DNA from: Siccibacter turicensis LMG 23730
GTDB taxonomy: Bacteria > Pseudomonadota > Gammaproteobacteria > Enterobacterales > Enterobacteriaceae
Length of the DNA: 64,000 nt
Assembly (NCBI RefSeq): GCF_000463155.2
Contig: NZ_AWFZ01000061.1
Span: forward strand, 235,294 to 299,293
Direction: 5' to 3'
The notes below the pieces were generated by a model. It did not search any database. It saw only the letters and a list, made by a program, of their open reading frames with translations, and was not told where the DNA came from. The translations under genes and the position numbers were made by a program. Positions 35,118 to 46,638 of this stretch are shown in pieces. Each line of letters starts with the position of its first letter. Position 1 is the first letter of the stretch.

Positions 35118-35507
35118 TTAATCCTGCTGCTTATGCCAGCCGTCGGTCTGGGCGCTGAAGCCGAGCGCCTGCATAAAGGCCGCCATCACGCCGCGATCCT
35201 CTACTCCCACGTCTGATATCCACCAGTGGCGCACCGCGGTATTTTCCCGCATCACCTCCTCAATCAGATACTGCCCAACGCCGCGACGACGCGTGACGTC
35301 GCGCACGCGCAGCGAGTCCATCGCGCCCTGCGCGCCGGAAAGGGTGACGCGCACCGCGCCGAGCAGCCTGTCGTTAAAACGTGCGGCGTAGATGCGGTGG
35401 GTCTCATCCACTTTCAGGGTGCTGCTGGAGTATTCAGGCCAGATCTTACCGAGATCGAGTAAATCCTGAGACGAAAAGGTCTCCAGACGAAGGATGGTAA
35501 GTTTCAT
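35118..35507 (-). CDS. panM: PanM (PanZ), activator of PanD maturation
   Basis: GNAT-fold protein that, with acetyl-CoA, triggers self-cleavage of pro-aspartate decarboxylase PanD for beta-alanine/CoA synthesis. 129 residues (E. coli 127). Acetyl-CoA pyrophosphate loop VTRRRGVGQYLIEEV, and the conserved GVEDRGVMAAFMQALGF. Located on the opposite strand between livJ and livK, as in E. coli. Confidence 0.93.
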   Translation of the reverse strand: MKLTILRLETFSSQDLLDLGKIWPEYSSSTLKVDETHRIYAARFNDRLLGAVRVTLSGAQGAMDSLRVRDVTRRRGVGQYLIEEVMRENTAVRHWWISDVGVEDRGVMAAFMQALGFSAQTDGWHKQQD

Positions 35508-35941
35508 AAAAAACCGCCTTCAACAAAACGAAGAGAAGCAAAGTGTACCCAATTCTGCAGGCGTCGCGCTTTCTCTTTTTCACCGTTGGCAACAGGGGAT
35601 TAGTTTTACCCGCTGAGGTTATCCAGGTTTTAACATTGGAGAATGAAAAATAGACAGTGGAATTCGCTAAAACATAGCGATCTATTCCACTCATTATATC
35701 GATATTTTATGCTGTAAAGGCTGCTTTTTTTTGTTTATCTGTAGAGTATTTCAGAATATTATCTTTGCTTAATCTCCTGAAAAATAGAGATTTTAATAGG
35801 GTTTTCGCCAAAAAATATCGCTAAAGCATTAACAGCATTAGTAAAAATAGCGTTGTTCAATATAAGTACAGAATGCTTTTTAACCACAATAAAACAAAAT
35901 ATATACAAACAACGACACATCACGAACGGGGATTTCTACGG
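35508..35941. other. 434-bp AT-rich livK control region
   Basis: Non-coding gap between panM and livK, much richer in A/T than its flanks. TTTATC and TATTAT with a 17-bp spacer near 35730-35760 form a candidate promoter, which would leave a leader of about 170 nt. In E. coli the liv genes are controlled by Lrp and leucine, and long leaders are known. No stop-proof ORF with a ribosome site was found here. Confidence 0.45.
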
Positions 35942-37051
35942 ATGAGTAAACACGCGAAGACGTTAGTCGCGGGGATGGTAGCGTTAGCAATCTCTCACAG
36001 CGCGATGGCAGACGATATTAAGGTCGCTGTGGTCGGCGCGATGTCGGGCCCGGTCGCACAGTGGGGCGACATGGAGTTCAACGGCGCGCGCCAGGCCATT
36101 CACGACATCAATGCCAACGGCGGCATCAAAGGCGACAAGCTGGTGGGCGTGGAGTATGACGACGCCTGCGATCCTAAACAGGCCGTGGCGGTTGCCAACA
36201 AAATCATCAACGACGGCATTCAGTATGTCATTGGTCACCTCTGCTCCTCCTCAACCCAGCCGGCGTCGGACATCTACGAAGACGAAGGCGTGCTGATGAT
36301 TACCCCAGGTGCCACCAACCCGGAGCTCACTCTGCGCGGCTACCAGACCATTATGCGCACCGCGGGCCTCGACTCCTCGCAGGGGCCGACCGCGGCGAAA
36401 TACATTCTGGAAAAGGTAAAACCGCAGCGCATCGCCATCCTTCATGACAAACAGCAGTATGGCGAAGGGCTGGCGCGTTCGGTGCAGGACGGTCTGAAGA
36501 AAGGCGGCGCCAACGTGGTGTTCTTCGACGGCATCACCGCCGGTGAGAAAGATTTTTCCGCGCTGGTCGCGCGACTGCAAAAAGAGAACATCGATTTCGT
36601 CTACTACGGCGGCTACTACCCGGAGATGGGGCAGATCCTGCGTCAGGCGCGCAGCAGCGGGCTGAACATCCAGTTTATGGGTCCGGAAGGGGTGGGCAAC
36701 GCTTCGCTGTCGAACATCGCCGGCGCGGCGGCGGAAGGGATGCTGGTCACCATGCCGAAGCGCTATGACCAGGATCCGGCCAACAAAGGTATTGTGGATG
36801 CCCTGAAGGCGCAGAAGAAAGATCCGAGCGGTCCGTACGTCTGGATCACCTATGCCGCGGTGCAGTCGCTGGCGACCTCCCTGGCGCGTGCTGAGAGCAC
36901 CGAGCCAGCCGCGCTGGCAAAAGATTTAAAAGCACACGGGGCTGATACCGTGATTGGGCCGCTGAACTGGGATGAAAAAGGCGATCTGAAAGGATTTGAA
37001 TTTGGCGTCTTCCAGTGGCACGCCGACGGTTCGTCGTCGGCAGCGAAATAA
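35942..37051 (+). CDS. livK: LivK, leucine-specific binding protein
   Basis: Periplasmic leucine receptor for the shared LivHMGF permease. 369 residues from ATG 35942 ([20 protein letters not shown]), E. coli length; an upstream in-frame start lies in the AT-rich leader. Signal peptide ends SAMA-DDIKV. LivK-type [15 protein letters not shown] distinguishes it from LivJ. First gene of livKHMGF. Confidence 0.95.
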   Translation: MSKHAKTLVAGMVALAISHSAMADDIKVAVVGAMSGPVAQWGDMEFNGARQAIHDINANGGIKGDKLVGVEYDDACDPKQAVAVANKIINDGIQYVIGHLCSSSTQPASDIYEDEGVLMITPGATNPELTLRGYQTIMRTAGLDSSQGPTAAKYILEKVKPQRIAILHDKQQYGEGLARSVQDGLKKGGANVVFFDGITAGEKDFSALVARLQKENIDFVYYGGYYPEMGQILRQARSSGLNIQFMGPEGVGNASLSNIAGAAAEGMLVTMPKRYDQDPANKGIVDALKAQKKDPSGPYVWITYAAVQSLATSLARAESTEPAALAKDLKAHGADTVIGPLNWDEKGDLKGFEFGVFQWHADGSSSAAK

Positions 37052-37117
37052 CGCGATTGCGCGGCGCAGGTCGCGCAGTCAATGCCCGACCTGACCGGTT
37101 ACTAATAAGGTTACGTT

Positions 37118-38044
37118 ATGTCCGAGCAGTTCCTCTATTTTCTCCAGCAGATGTTTAACGGCGTCACGCTGGGCAGCACCTACGCGCTGATTGCCATCGG
37201 TTACACCATGGTATACGGCATTATTGGCATGATTAACTTCGCCCACGGCGAGGTCTACATGATCGGCAGCTACGTCTCATTTATGATTATCGCCGCGCTG
37301 ATGATGATGGGCATCGACACCAGCTGGCTGCTGGTTGGCGCCGCGTTTATCGGCGCGGTAGTGGTGGCGAGTGCGTACGGCTGGAGCATCGAACGGGTCG
37401 CCTATCGCCCGGTGCGCAGCTCCAAACGACTGATTGCCCTGATCTCCGCCATCGGGATGTCGATATTCCTGCAAAACTACGTCAGCCTGACCGAAGGCTC
37501 GCGCGATATTGCACTGCCAAACCTCTTTACCGGCCAGTGGACCATCGGCACCAGCGGTAACTTCTCGGCCTCGATCAACACCATGCAGCTGGTTATCTGG
37601 GTGGTGACCTTCCTGGCGATGCTGGCCCTGACGCTGTTTATCCGTTACTCCCGCATGGGCCGCGCCTGCCGCGCCTGTGCGGAAGACCTGAAAATGGCCA
37701 GCCTGCTGGGCATCAACACCGATCGCGTTATCGCCCTGACCTTTGTGATTGGCGCGGCGATGGCGGCGGTTGCCGGGGTGCTGCTCGGTCAGTTCTACGG
37801 CGTCATCAGCCCGTACATCGGCTTTATGGCCGGGATGAAAGCCTTTACCGCTGCGGTGCTTGGCGGCATCGGCAGCATTCCGGGCGCGATGATAGGCGGC
37901 CTGATCCTCGGCATCACCGAGGCGCTCTGTTCTGCCTACCTGAGCACCGAATATAAAGACGTCGTCTCCTTCGCGCTGCTGATCGTGGTGCTGCTGGTGA
38001 TGCCGACCGGCATCCTGGGCCGTCCGGAGGTAGAGAAAGTATGA
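37118..38044 (+). CDS. livH: LivH, branched-chain amino acid ABC permease
   Basis: Inner-membrane permease, 308 residues as in E. coli, about 8 helices. Family motif [18 protein letters not shown] and the ATPase-contact segment [19 protein letters not shown]. Overlaps livM by 4 bp (ATGA). Confidence 0.96.
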   Translation: MSEQFLYFLQQMFNGVTLGSTYALIAIGYTMVYGIIGMINFAHGEVYMIGSYVSFMIIAALMMMGIDTSWLLVGAAFIGAVVVASAYGWSIERVAYRPVRSSKRLIALISAIGMSIFLQNYVSLTEGSRDIALPNLFTGQWTIGTSGNFSASINTMQLVIWVVTFLAMLALTLFIRYSRMGRACRACAEDLKMASLLGINTDRVIALTFVIGAAMAAVAGVLLGQFYGVISPYIGFMAGMKAFTAAVLGGIGSIPGAMIGGLILGITEALCSAYLSTEYKDVVSFALLIVVLLVMPTGILGRPEVEKV

Positions 38045-39318
38045 AACCGATGCATTTTGCGATGGCGCTGCTCTCAGCCGCCATGTTCTTCCTGCTCGCC
38101 AGCGTGTTTATGGGCGTGCAGCTTAGCCTCGACGGCACAAAGCTGGTGGTGGGCAGCGCCTCTGAAATCCGCTGGCAGTGGGTGTTCATTGGCACGGCGG
38201 TGGTGTTTTTCTTTCAGCTGCTGCGCCCGGCGTTTCAGCACAGCCTGAAAAACGTCTCCGGGCCGAAGTTTGTGCTGCCAGCCATTGACGGGTCAACGGT
38301 CAAACAGAAGCTGTTCCTGATCGCGCTGCTGGTGGTGGCCGTTGCCTGGCCGTTTATGGTGTCGCGCGGCACGGTGGACATCGCCACCCTGACGATGATT
38401 TATATCATCCTCGGCCTCGGCCTGAACGTGGTGGTCGGGCTCTCCGGCCTGCTGGTGCTCGGCTACGGTGGCTTCTACGCCATTGGCGCCTACACCTTCG
38501 CGCTGTTGAACCACTATTACGGACTCGGTTTCTGGACCTGCCTGCCGCTGGCCGGCCTGGTCGCGGCGGCCGCTGGTTTCCTGCTCGGCTTCCCGGTGCT
38601 GCGCCTGCGCGGCGACTATCTGGCGATCGTTACCCTCGGCTTCGGCGAGATCGTGCGTATTCTGCTGCTGAACAACACCGATATCACCGGCGGGCCGAAC
38701 GGCATCAGCCAGATCCCTAAACCGACGCTGTTTGGCCTGGAGTTCAGCCGTACCGCGCGCGAAGGCGGCTGGGACACCTTCAGCAACTTCTTCAACATCA
38801 AATATGACCCCAGCGACCGTATTATTTTCCTCTACCTGGTGGCGCTGCTGCTGGTCGTGCTGACGCTGTTTGTGATTAACCGCCTGCTGCGTATGCCGCT
38901 GGGTCGCGCCTGGGAAGCGCTGCGCGAAGACGAAATCGCCTGCCGCTCGCTGGGCCTGAACCCGACGCGCATCAAGCTGACGGCCTTCACCATCAGCGCA
39001 GCGTTTGCCGGTTTCGCCGGGACGCTGTTCGCCGCGCGCCAGGGCTTCGTCAGCCCGGAATCCTTCACCTTCGCCGAGTCGGCCTTTGTGCTGGCTATCG
39101 TGGTGCTCGGGGGAATGGGCTCGCAGTTTGCGGTGATCCTCGCCGCTATTCTGCTGGTGGTGTCCCGCGAACTGATGCGCGATCTGAATGAATACAGCAT
39201 GCTGATGCTGGGCGGCCTGATGGTACTGATGATGATCTGGCGGCCGCAGGGCTTACTGCCGATGACCCGCCCGCAGCTCAAGCTGAAAGAAGAGCAAGTG
39301 AAAGGAGAGCAGGCATGA
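38041..39318 (+). CDS. livM: LivM, branched-chain amino acid ABC permease
   Basis: Second permease subunit, 425 residues as in E. coli, about 10 helices. [19 protein letters not shown] and the ATPase-contact loop [17 protein letters not shown]. Overlaps both livH and livG by 4 bp. Confidence 0.96.
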   Translation: MKPMHFAMALLSAAMFFLLASVFMGVQLSLDGTKLVVGSASEIRWQWVFIGTAVVFFFQLLRPAFQHSLKNVSGPKFVLPAIDGSTVKQKLFLIALLVVAVAWPFMVSRGTVDIATLTMIYIILGLGLNVVVGLSGLLVLGYGGFYAIGAYTFALLNHYYGLGFWTCLPLAGLVAAAAGFLLGFPVLRLRGDYLAIVTLGFGEIVRILLLNNTDITGGPNGISQIPKPTLFGLEFSRTAREGGWDTFSNFFNIKYDPSDRIIFLYLVALLLVVLTLFVINRLLRMPLGRAWEALREDEIACRSLGLNPTRIKLTAFTISAAFAGFAGTLFAARQGFVSPESFTFAESAFVLAIVVLGGMGSQFAVILAAILLVVSRELMRDLNEYSMLMLGGLMVLMMIWRPQGLLPMTRPQLKLKEEQVKGEQA

Positions 39319-40082
39319 GTCAGCCCTTATTGTCCGTAAACGGCCTGATGATGCGCTTCGGCGGCCTGCTGGCGGTGAACAACGTCGCCCTCGATCTGCA
39401 TCCTCAGGAAATTGTCTCGCTGATTGGCCCGAACGGGGCAGGAAAAACCACGGTCTTTAACTGCCTGACCGGCTTCTATAAGCCGACCGGCGGCACCATC
39501 ATGCTCGGCGATCGCCATCTGGAAGGGCTGCCGGGCCAGCAGATTGCGCGCATGGGCGTGGTGCGTACCTTTCAGCACGTGCGTCTGTTCCGCGAGATGA
39601 CGGTGATTGAAAACCTGCTGGTGGCCCAGCACCAGCAGTTGAAAACCGGTCTGTTCTCCGGCCTGCTGAAAACGCCGGCGTTTCGCAAAAGCCACAGCGA
39701 GGCGCTGGATCGCGCCGCGACCTGGCTGGAGCGTATTGGTTTGCTGGCGCACGCTAACCGTCAGGCCAGCAATCTGGCCTATGGCGATCAGCGCCGTCTG
39801 GAGATTGCCCGCTGCATGGTGACCCAGCCGGAGATTCTGATGCTCGACGAACCGGCGGCGGGGCTCAACCCGAAAGAAACCAAAGAGCTGGACGAGCTGA
39901 TCGTCGAGCTGCGTAACCATCACAACACCACCATTCTGCTGATCGAGCACGATATGAAGCTGGTGATGGGGATTTCGGATCGTATTTACGTGGTTAACCA
40001 GGGCACCCCGCTGGCCAACGGCACACCGGAGCAGATCCGCAATAACCCGGATGTTATCCGGGCATACCTGGGCGAGGCATAA
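39315..40082 (+). CDS. livG: LivG, branched-chain amino acid ABC ATPase
   Basis: 255 residues. Walker [10 protein letters not shown], signature in [15 protein letters not shown] (LAYGDQ, usual for this branch), Walker [16 protein letters not shown], then [16 protein letters not shown]. Ends one base before the livF ATG. Confidence 0.97.
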   Translation: MSQPLLSVNGLMMRFGGLLAVNNVALDLHPQEIVSLIGPNGAGKTTVFNCLTGFYKPTGGTIMLGDRHLEGLPGQQIARMGVVRTFQHVRLFREMTVIENLLVAQHQQLKTGLFSGLLKTPAFRKSHSEALDRAATWLERIGLLAHANRQASNLAYGDQRRLEIARCMVTQPEILMLDEPAAGLNPKETKELDELIVELRNHHNTTILLIEHDMKLVMGISDRIYVVNQGTPLANGTPEQIRNNPDVIRAYLGEA

Positions 40083-40083
40083 G

Positions 40084-40797
40084 ATGGAAAATGTGATGTT
40101 GTCTTTTGACCGGGTGAGTGCGCACTACGGCAAAATCCAGGCGCTGCACGATGTGAGCCTGACCATTAAGCAGGGCGAGATCGTGACGCTTATCGGTGCG
40201 AACGGCGCGGGTAAAACCACGCTGCTTGGCACGCTGTGCGGCGATCCGCGCGCGACCAGCGGGCGAATCGTGTTCGACGGCAAGGATATTACCGACTGGC
40301 AGACCGCGCGCATCATGCGTGAAGCCGTGGCCATCGTGCCGGAGGGCCGCCGCGTCTTCTCACGCATGACCGTGGAAGAGAACCTGGCGATGGGCGGTTT
40401 CTTCGCCGAGCGCGCCCAGTATCACGAGCGCCTTGAGCGGGTATTCCACCTGTTCCCGCGCCTGCACGAGCGCCGTGTGCAGCGGGCCGGCACCATGTCC
40501 GGGGGCGAGCAGCAGATGCTGGCGATTGGTCGCGCATTAATGAGCCAGCCGCGTCTGTTGCTGCTGGATGAACCCTCGTTGGGGCTGGCGCCAATTATTA
40601 TCCAGCAGATTTTCGATACCATCGAACAGCTGCGCAGCGAAGGGATGACCATCTTCCTGGTGGAGCAGAACGCCAACCAGGCGCTGAAGCTTGCCGATCG
40701 CGGCTACGTGCTGGAGAACGGTCACGTGGTGCTGTCCGACACCGGCGAAGCGTTGCTCGCCAACGAAGCGGTGCGCAGCGCCTATCTGGGCGGCTAA
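40084..40797 (+). CDS. livF: LivF, branched-chain amino acid ABC ATPase
   Basis: 237 residues from ATG 40084 (MENVMLSFDRVSAHYG), the E. coli length; an in-frame start at 40051 lies inside livG. Walker A GANGAGKTT, signature MSGGEQQML, Walker B LLLLDEPSLGL. Last gene of livKHMGF, closed by a terminator. Confidence 0.97.
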   Translation: MENVMLSFDRVSAHYGKIQALHDVSLTIKQGEIVTLIGANGAGKTTLLGTLCGDPRATSGRIVFDGKDITDWQTARIMREAVAIVPEGRRVFSRMTVEENLAMGGFFAERAQYHERLERVFHLFPRLHERRVQRAGTMSGGEQQMLAIGRALMSQPRLLLLDEPSLGLAPIIIQQIFDTIEQLRSEGMTIFLVEQNANQALKLADRGYVLENGHVVLSDTGEALLANEAVRSAYLGG

Positions 40798-40810
40798 GCA
40801 GGATATTATA

Positions 40811-40838
40811 AAAAAGGAGCCGACAGGCTCCTTTTTTG
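40811..40838 (+). terminator. livF terminator
   Basis: GGAGCC-GACA-GGCTCC stem followed by six T residues. The T-run is shared with the first arm of the Phd operator. Confidence 0.88.
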
Positions 40839-40868
40839 TACAATATAATTGTACAATTAACCTGTACA
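40836..40868. promoter_or_regulatory. Operator of the Phd-Doc module
   Basis: Perfect dyad TTGTACAAT (40836-40844), ATA, ATTGTACAA (40848-40856), each arm itself containing the palindrome TTGTACAA. A third TGTACA sits at 40863-40868. It lies 18 bp before the antitoxin ATG, as expected for autorepression by Phd with conditional cooperativity from Doc. Confidence 0.7.
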
Positions 40869-40885
40869 TAATCTGCGAGGCGACT

Positions 40886-41107
40886 ATGCAAACCATGAAT
40901 TACAGCGAGGCCAGACAGAACCTGGCCGCCGCGCTTGAAACGGCAGTAACCGGTACGCCAGTCACCATCACCCGGCGTGGGCATAAATCGGCGGTGATCA
41001 TTAGCGCCGACGAGTTTGAGCAATACCAGGCAGCAAAAATGGATGCGGAATTCAACGCCATCATGGCGGTACACGGTGATGCGATAAGGGAACTGGCGGA
41101 TAAATGA
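40886..41107 (+). CDS. Phd/YefM-family antitoxin
   Basis: 73 residues from ATG 40886 with GAGG upstream; the longer in-frame reading begins inside livF. N-terminal Phd fold MNYSEARQNLAAALETAV with TPVTITRRGHKSAVIISADEF, the DNA-binding dimer unit, then a short acidic tail expected to wrap the toxin. Overlaps the toxin gene by 4 bp. Predicted to repress its own promoter and neutralise Doc. Confidence 0.93.
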   Translation: MQTMNYSEARQNLAAALETAVTGTPVTITRRGHKSAVIISADEFEQYQAAKMDAEFNAIMAVHGDAIRELADK

Positions 41108-41478
41108 CACTACATTTTATCTCAGCGGACGAGATAATTCGTTTTCACGATCGGTTGCTCATGGTCACCCCCGGCGTACCGGGGATGCCTGATGCGGGTC
41201 GTGCAGAGGCATTACTCTATCGGGTATTAAATAAGTATCAGTACGAAGGCGTTTCCGATATCTGGCTGCTCGCCGCTATGCATCTGTTGGCAATCGCACG
41301 TGGACATATTTTCAACGACGGCAACAAACGTACCGCACTATTCATTACGCTGCTGTTTCTCAAGCGTAACGGTATTTCCCTGCCGAGTAATCCTGCGTTT
41401 GTGGAGATGACGGTGAATGCCGCCGCCGGTCTTTTAACGCTTGAGGAGATCGTTGCTCAATTACGCGAGGCAGGCTAA
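41104..41478 (+). CDS. Doc-family toxin (Fic fold kinase)
   Basis: 124 residues. The Fic-type motif HIFNDGNKRTA is intact (His, Asp, Gly-Asn-Lys-Arg). Doc of phage P1 phosphorylates EF-Tu and halts translation; the same reaction is inferred here. Start overlaps the antitoxin stop (ATGA). No other mobile gene is adjacent, so the pair looks like a stand-alone insertion between livF and ugpB. Confidence 0.93.
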   Translation: MTLHFISADEIIRFHDRLLMVTPGVPGMPDAGRAEALLYRVLNKYQYEGVSDIWLLAAMHLLAIARGHIFNDGNKRTALFITLLFLKRNGISLPSNPAFVEMTVNAAAGLLTLEEIVAQLREAG

Positions 41479-41544
41479 CGCAGCCTTCCCCCTGATTTTT
41501 CTGCCATTAATCCTTCATCCCTTCGCCATCTGGCTGACCCCTGG

Positions 41545-41597
41545 CTGTCATGTTTATGTAACTGAAAAGTTATTTTTCTGTCATTCGCGCATGTCAT
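41545..41597 (+). promoter_or_regulatory. PhoB-type half-sites upstream of ugpB
   Basis: CTGTCAT at 41545 and ATGTAAC at 41556 are 11 bp apart. Another CTGTCAT at 41578 is in the same helical phase (33 bp from the first), and ATGTCAT lies at 41591. E. coli ugpB is a known PhoB-activated gene with several Pho boxes at this place. Confidence 0.65.
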
Positions 41598-41660
41598 GTT
41601 ACCTCGCGAGCACAAAACGCGTGGTTTCGCGCATCCGGCACAACAAGAGAGATAACCCGA

Positions 41661-42977
41661 ATGACATCATTACGACACACTGCTTTGGGGCTGGCGCTGA
41701 GCATGGCATTTGCCGGGCAGGCGATGGCTGCTACATCTATTCCGTTCTGGCACTCAATGGAAGGGGAACTGGGCAAGGAAGTGGAATCCCTGGCGAGCCG
41801 TTTTAACCAGGCGAACCCCGATTACAAGATTGTGCCGGTCTATAAAGGTAACTACGAGCAGAACCTCGCGGCGGGCATCGCGGCCTTCCGTACCGGTAAT
41901 GCCCCGGCGCTGCTGCAGGTGTATGAAGTGGGCACCGCCACCATGATGGCGTCAAAGGCGATTAAGCCGGTGTACCAGGTGTTCAGCGAGGCGGGCATCA
42001 ACTTCGACGAATCACAGTTTGTGCCGACGGTATCCGGTTACTACACCGATGCCAAAAGCGGGCACTTACTCTCTCAGCCGTTTAACAGCTCCACCCCGGT
42101 GCTGTACTACAACAAAGACGCCTTCAAGAAAGCCGGGTTAGATCCGGAGCAGCCGCCGAAAACCTGGCAGGATCTGGCGGCCTATACCGCGAAGCTGAAA
42201 GCGGCCGGCATGAAGTGCGGCTACGCCAGCGGCTGGCAGGGCTGGATCCAGATTGAAAACTTCAGCGCCTGGCACGGCCTGCCGGTTGCCACTAAAAATA
42301 ACGGCTTCGACGGTACTGATGCGGTGCTTGAGTTCAATAAGCCTGAGCAGGTGAAGCACATCGCCATGCTTCAGGAGATGAACAAGAAGGGTGATTTCAC
42401 CTATTTCGGGCGTAAAGACGAATCGACCGAGAAGTTCTATAACGGCGACTGCGCCATTACCACCGCCTCTTCTGGCTCGCTGGCGGACATCCGCCACTAT
42501 GCGAAATTCAACTATGGCGTTGGCATGATGCCGTACGATGCCGACGTGAAAGGCGCGCCGCAGAACGCCATTATCGGCGGGGCCAGCCTGTGGGTGATGC
42601 AGGGCAAAGACAAAGCGACCTATCAGGGCGTGGCGAAGTTCCTCGACTTCCTGGCGAAGCCGGAAAACGCCGCCGAGTGGCACCAGAAGACCGGCTACCT
42701 GCCGATCACTAAAGCCGCGTACGACCTGACGCGCGAGCAGGGCTTCTATGACAAGAACCCGGGTGCGGACATCGCCACCCGTCAGATGCTGAACAAGCCG
42801 CCGTTGCCGTTCACCAAAGGTCTGCGTCTGGGCAACATGCCGCAGATCCGCACCGTGGTAGATGAAGAGCTGGAAAGCGTCTGGACCGGTAAGAAAACGC
42901 CACAGCAGGCGCTGGATTCCGCCGTTGAACGCGGTAATGCACTGCTGCGTCGCTTCGAACAGTCTACCAAGTCGTAA
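41661..42977 (+). CDS. ugpB: UgpB, sn-glycerol-3-phosphate-binding protein
   Basis: Periplasmic receptor for glycerol-3-phosphate and glycerophosphodiesters. 438 residues as in E. coli. Signal peptide ends [20 protein letters not shown]. Conserved ligand region [20 protein letters not shown]. First gene of ugpBAECQ, used to scavenge phosphate under starvation. Confidence 0.97.
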   Translation: MTSLRHTALGLALSMAFAGQAMAATSIPFWHSMEGELGKEVESLASRFNQANPDYKIVPVYKGNYEQNLAAGIAAFRTGNAPALLQVYEVGTATMMASKAIKPVYQVFSEAGINFDESQFVPTVSGYYTDAKSGHLLSQPFNSSTPVLYYNKDAFKKAGLDPEQPPKTWQDLAAYTAKLKAAGMKCGYASGWQGWIQIENFSAWHGLPVATKNNGFDGTDAVLEFNKPEQVKHIAMLQEMNKKGDFTYFGRKDESTEKFYNGDCAITTASSGSLADIRHYAKFNYGVGMMPYDADVKGAPQNAIIGGASLWVMQGKDKATYQGVAKFLDFLAKPENAAEWHQKTGYLPITKAAYDLTREQGFYDKNPGADIATRQMLNKPPLPFTKGLRLGNMPQIRTVVDEELESVWTGKKTPQQALDSAVERGNALLRRFEQSTKS

Positions 42978-42981
42978 TCCC

Positions 42982-43013
42982 GAAGACGGGTGTGCGATTG
43001 CCCACCCGTCTTC
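42982..43013 (+). other. Hairpin after ugpB
   Basis: 11-bp perfect stem GAAGACGGGTG/CACCCGTCTTC without a T-run. More likely to protect the ugpB mRNA end than to terminate, allowing more binding protein than permease. Confidence 0.55.
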
Positions 43014-43032
43014 CGGTTCGCTCTGTTTCCAG

Positions 43033-43057
43033 GCCGGGTAAGGCGTAGCCGCCCGGC
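43033..43057. repeat. REP-like palindromic element
   Basis: GCCGGGTAAGGCG-TA-GCCGCCCGGC has the enterobacterial REP shape (GC-rich imperfect stem with GTAAGGCG). It lies between ugpB and ugpA, a usual position inside operons. Only one copy was seen in the window. Confidence 0.65.
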
Positions 43058-43080
43058 GCTTTTCAGGAACGAATTCCTCT

Positions 43081-43968
43081 ATGTCATCATCCCGTCCGGT
43101 GTTTCGTTCGCGCTGGCTGCCTTATCTTCTGGTCGCCCCGCAGCTCGTCATCACGCTTATCTTTTTCATCTGGCCTGCGGGCGAAGCGCTCTGGTACTCG
43201 GTGCAGAGTGTCGACCCGTTCGGGCTCTCCAGCCAGTTTGTCGGCCTTGATAACTTTATCGGGCTGTTTCACGACAGCTACTATCTCGACGCCTTCTGGA
43301 CCACCATTAAATTCAGCGCCATGGTAACCTTCTCCGGCCTGCTGGTATCGCTGTTTTTTGCCGCGCTGGTCGATTACGTGGTGCGCGGTAGCCGTTTTTA
43401 CCAGACCCTGATGCTGCTGCCCTATGCGGTCGCGCCGGCGGTCGCCGCGGTGCTGTGGATTTTCCTGTTTAACCCAGGACGTGGCCTGATTACCCATTTT
43501 CTCGGCGAGTTTGGCTACGACTGGAACCACGCCCAGAACAGCGGCCAGGCGATGTTTCTGGTGGTCTTCGCCTCGGTGTGGAAGCAGATCAGCTACAACT
43601 TCCTGTTCTTCTTCGCGGCGCTGCAGTCCATCCCGCGTTCGCTGGTGGAAGCCGCGGCGATCGACGGCGCCGGGCCGGTGCGCCGTTTCTTCCAGCTCTC
43701 GTTACCGCTTATCGCCCCGGTGAGTTTCTTCCTGCTGGTGGTCAACCTCGTCTACGCCTTCTTCGATACCTTCCCGGTAATCGATGCGGCCACGGCGGGC
43801 GGGCCGGTGCAGGCCACTACCACGCTTATCTATAAAATTTACCGCGAAGGCTTTGCCGGGCTGGATCTCTCCTCATCCGCCGCGCAGTCGGTGGTGCTGA
43901 TGGCGCTGGTGATCGTTCTGACCGTGGTGCAGTTTCGCTACGTGGAAAGTAAGGTGCGCTACCAATGA
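43081..43968 (+). CDS. ugpA: UgpA, glycerol-3-phosphate ABC permease
   Basis: 295 residues as in E. coli, six membrane helices, with the EAA loop [20 protein letters not shown] for ATPase contact. Overlaps ugpE by 4 bp. Confidence 0.96.
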   Translation: MSSSRPVFRSRWLPYLLVAPQLVITLIFFIWPAGEALWYSVQSVDPFGLSSQFVGLDNFIGLFHDSYYLDAFWTTIKFSAMVTFSGLLVSLFFAALVDYVVRGSRFYQTLMLLPYAVAPAVAAVLWIFLFNPGRGLITHFLGEFGYDWNHAQNSGQAMFLVVFASVWKQISYNFLFFFAALQSIPRSLVEAAAIDGAGPVRRFFQLSLPLIAPVSFFLLVVNLVYAFFDTFPVIDAATAGGPVQATTTLIYKIYREGFAGLDLSSSAAQSVVLMALVIVLTVVQFRYVESKVRYQ

Positions 43969-44810
43969 TCGAGAACCGTCGCGGGCTGACGATTTTCAGC
44001 CATACCATGCTTATTCTCGGGATCGCGGCCATTCTGTTTCCGCTGTATGTCGCGGTGGTTGCCGCCACGCTCGACAGCCAGGCCGTGTTCGACACGCCGA
44101 TGACGCTGATCCCCGGCGGCCATCTGTGGGAAAACCTGTCGCACATCTGGACGCAGGGCGTCACCGGCGGCGGTACGCCGTTCAGCCTGATGCTGTTCAA
44201 CAGCTTTGTGATGGCGCTGGGCATCACCGTCGGCAAAATCACGGTGTCGATGCTCTCGGCGTTTGCCATCGTCTGGTTCCGCTTTCCGCTACGTAACCTG
44301 TTCTTCTGGATGATTTTTATCACCCTGATGCTGCCGGTCGAAGTGCGTATCTTCCCGACGGTGGAGGTGATTGCCCGGCTGGATCTGCTCGACAGCTACA
44401 CCGGCCTGACGCTGCCGCTGATGGCGTCCGCCACCGCCACCTTCCTGTTCCGCCAGTTCTTCATGACGCTGCCGGACGAACTGATGGAGGCCGCACGCAT
44501 CGACGGCGCATCGCCGATGCGCTTCTTCCGCGACATTGTGCTGCCGCTGTCGAAAACCAACCTCGCGGCGCTGTTCGTGATCACCTTTATCTACGGCTGG
44601 AACCAGTACCTGTGGCCGCTGCTGATCGTCAGCGATGCGGATCTCGGCACCGCCGTGGCGGGCATCAAAGGCATGATCGCCACCGGTGACGGCAGCACGC
44701 AGTGGAATCAGGTGATGGCGGCGATGCTGCTCACCATGATCCCCCCCATCGTTATCGTTTTAGCCATGCAGCGCGCGTTCGTCCGCGGGCTGGTAGACAG
44801 TGAGAAATAA
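43965..44810 (+). CDS. ugpE: UgpE, glycerol-3-phosphate ABC permease
   Basis: 281 residues as in E. coli, six helices, EAA loop [20 protein letters not shown]. Ends one base before the ugpC ATG. Confidence 0.96.
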   Translation: MIENRRGLTIFSHTMLILGIAAILFPLYVAVVAATLDSQAVFDTPMTLIPGGHLWENLSHIWTQGVTGGGTPFSLMLFNSFVMALGITVGKITVSMLSAFAIVWFRFPLRNLFFWMIFITLMLPVEVRIFPTVEVIARLDLLDSYTGLTLPLMASATATFLFRQFFMTLPDELMEAARIDGASPMRFFRDIVLPLSKTNLAALFVITFIYGWNQYLWPLLIVSDADLGTAVAGIKGMIATGDGSTQWNQVMAAMLLTMIPPIVIVLAMQRAFVRGLVDSEK

Positions 44811-44811
44811 A

Positions 44812-45878
<1,067 letters not shown>

Positions 45879-45882
<4 letters not shown>

Positions 45883-46616
45883 ACTGGCCCTATCCCCGCA
45901 TTGTCGCCCACCGTGGCGGCGGTAAACTGGCACCGGAAAACACCCTCGCGGCAATTGACATGGGGGCGCACTACGGCCACACCATGATCGAGTTTGACGT
46001 TAAGCTCTCCCGAGACGGGCAGATCTTCCTCCTGCACGATGACACGCTGGAGCGCACCAGCAACGGCTGGGGCGTAGCGGGGGATCTGACGTGGGATGCG
46101 CTATTGAACGTGGATGCCGGGAGCTGGTACAGCGGGGCGTTTAAAGGTGAGAAGCTGCCGCTGCTCTCAGAGGTGGCTGAGCGCTGTCGGACGCACCGGA
46201 TGATGGCGAACATTGAGATCAAACCGACTACCGGCACAGGCCCGGAAACCGGGCGTGCGGTGGCGCTGGCGGCGCGTGAGCTGTGGCAGGGCATGACCCC
46301 GCCGTTGCTCTCCTCGTTCGACATTGACGCGCTGGAGGCGGCCCAGACCGCCGTGCCTGAACTGCCGCGCGGTCTGCTGCTGGACGAGTGGCGTGACGAC
46401 TGGCAGGCGCTAACCGCCCGGTTGGAATGCATGTCGATCCACCTTAACCACCGGCTGCTGGATAAAGCCCGTACCGCTGAACTGAAAGCGGCCGGGCTGC
46501 ATATCCTGGTCTATACGGTTAACGATCCGCGTCGTGCCGCAACGCTGCTGGAGTGGGGCGTGGACTGCATCTGCACCGACCGCATCGATGAGATCGGCCC
46601 TGACTTCAGCGCCTGA
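45879..46616 (+). CDS. ugpQ: UgpQ, glycerophosphodiester phosphodiesterase
   Basis: Cytoplasmic enzyme splitting glycerophosphodiesters to glycerol-3-phosphate and alcohol. 245 residues (E. coli 247). GDPD motifs: [16 protein letters not shown] (catalytic His) and [19 protein letters not shown] (second His and metal ligands). End of ugpBAECQ. Confidence 0.96.
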
Positions 46617-46638
46617 GCCGCCCCCCTGTCAGCGATGG

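Noticed and set aside
35446-35694. 82-residue reverse ORF overlapping the panM start
   Set aside because: Overlaps the well-supported panM gene in another frame and has no ribosome site.
40691-41107. 138-residue version of the antitoxin starting inside livF
   Set aside because: The extension would read through the livF terminator and operator; family length and GAGG support the ATG at 40886.
42982-43013. Possible strong terminator after ugpB
   Set aside because: Good stem but no T-run, and ugpA-ugpQ need read-through; kept as a processing/stability hairpin.
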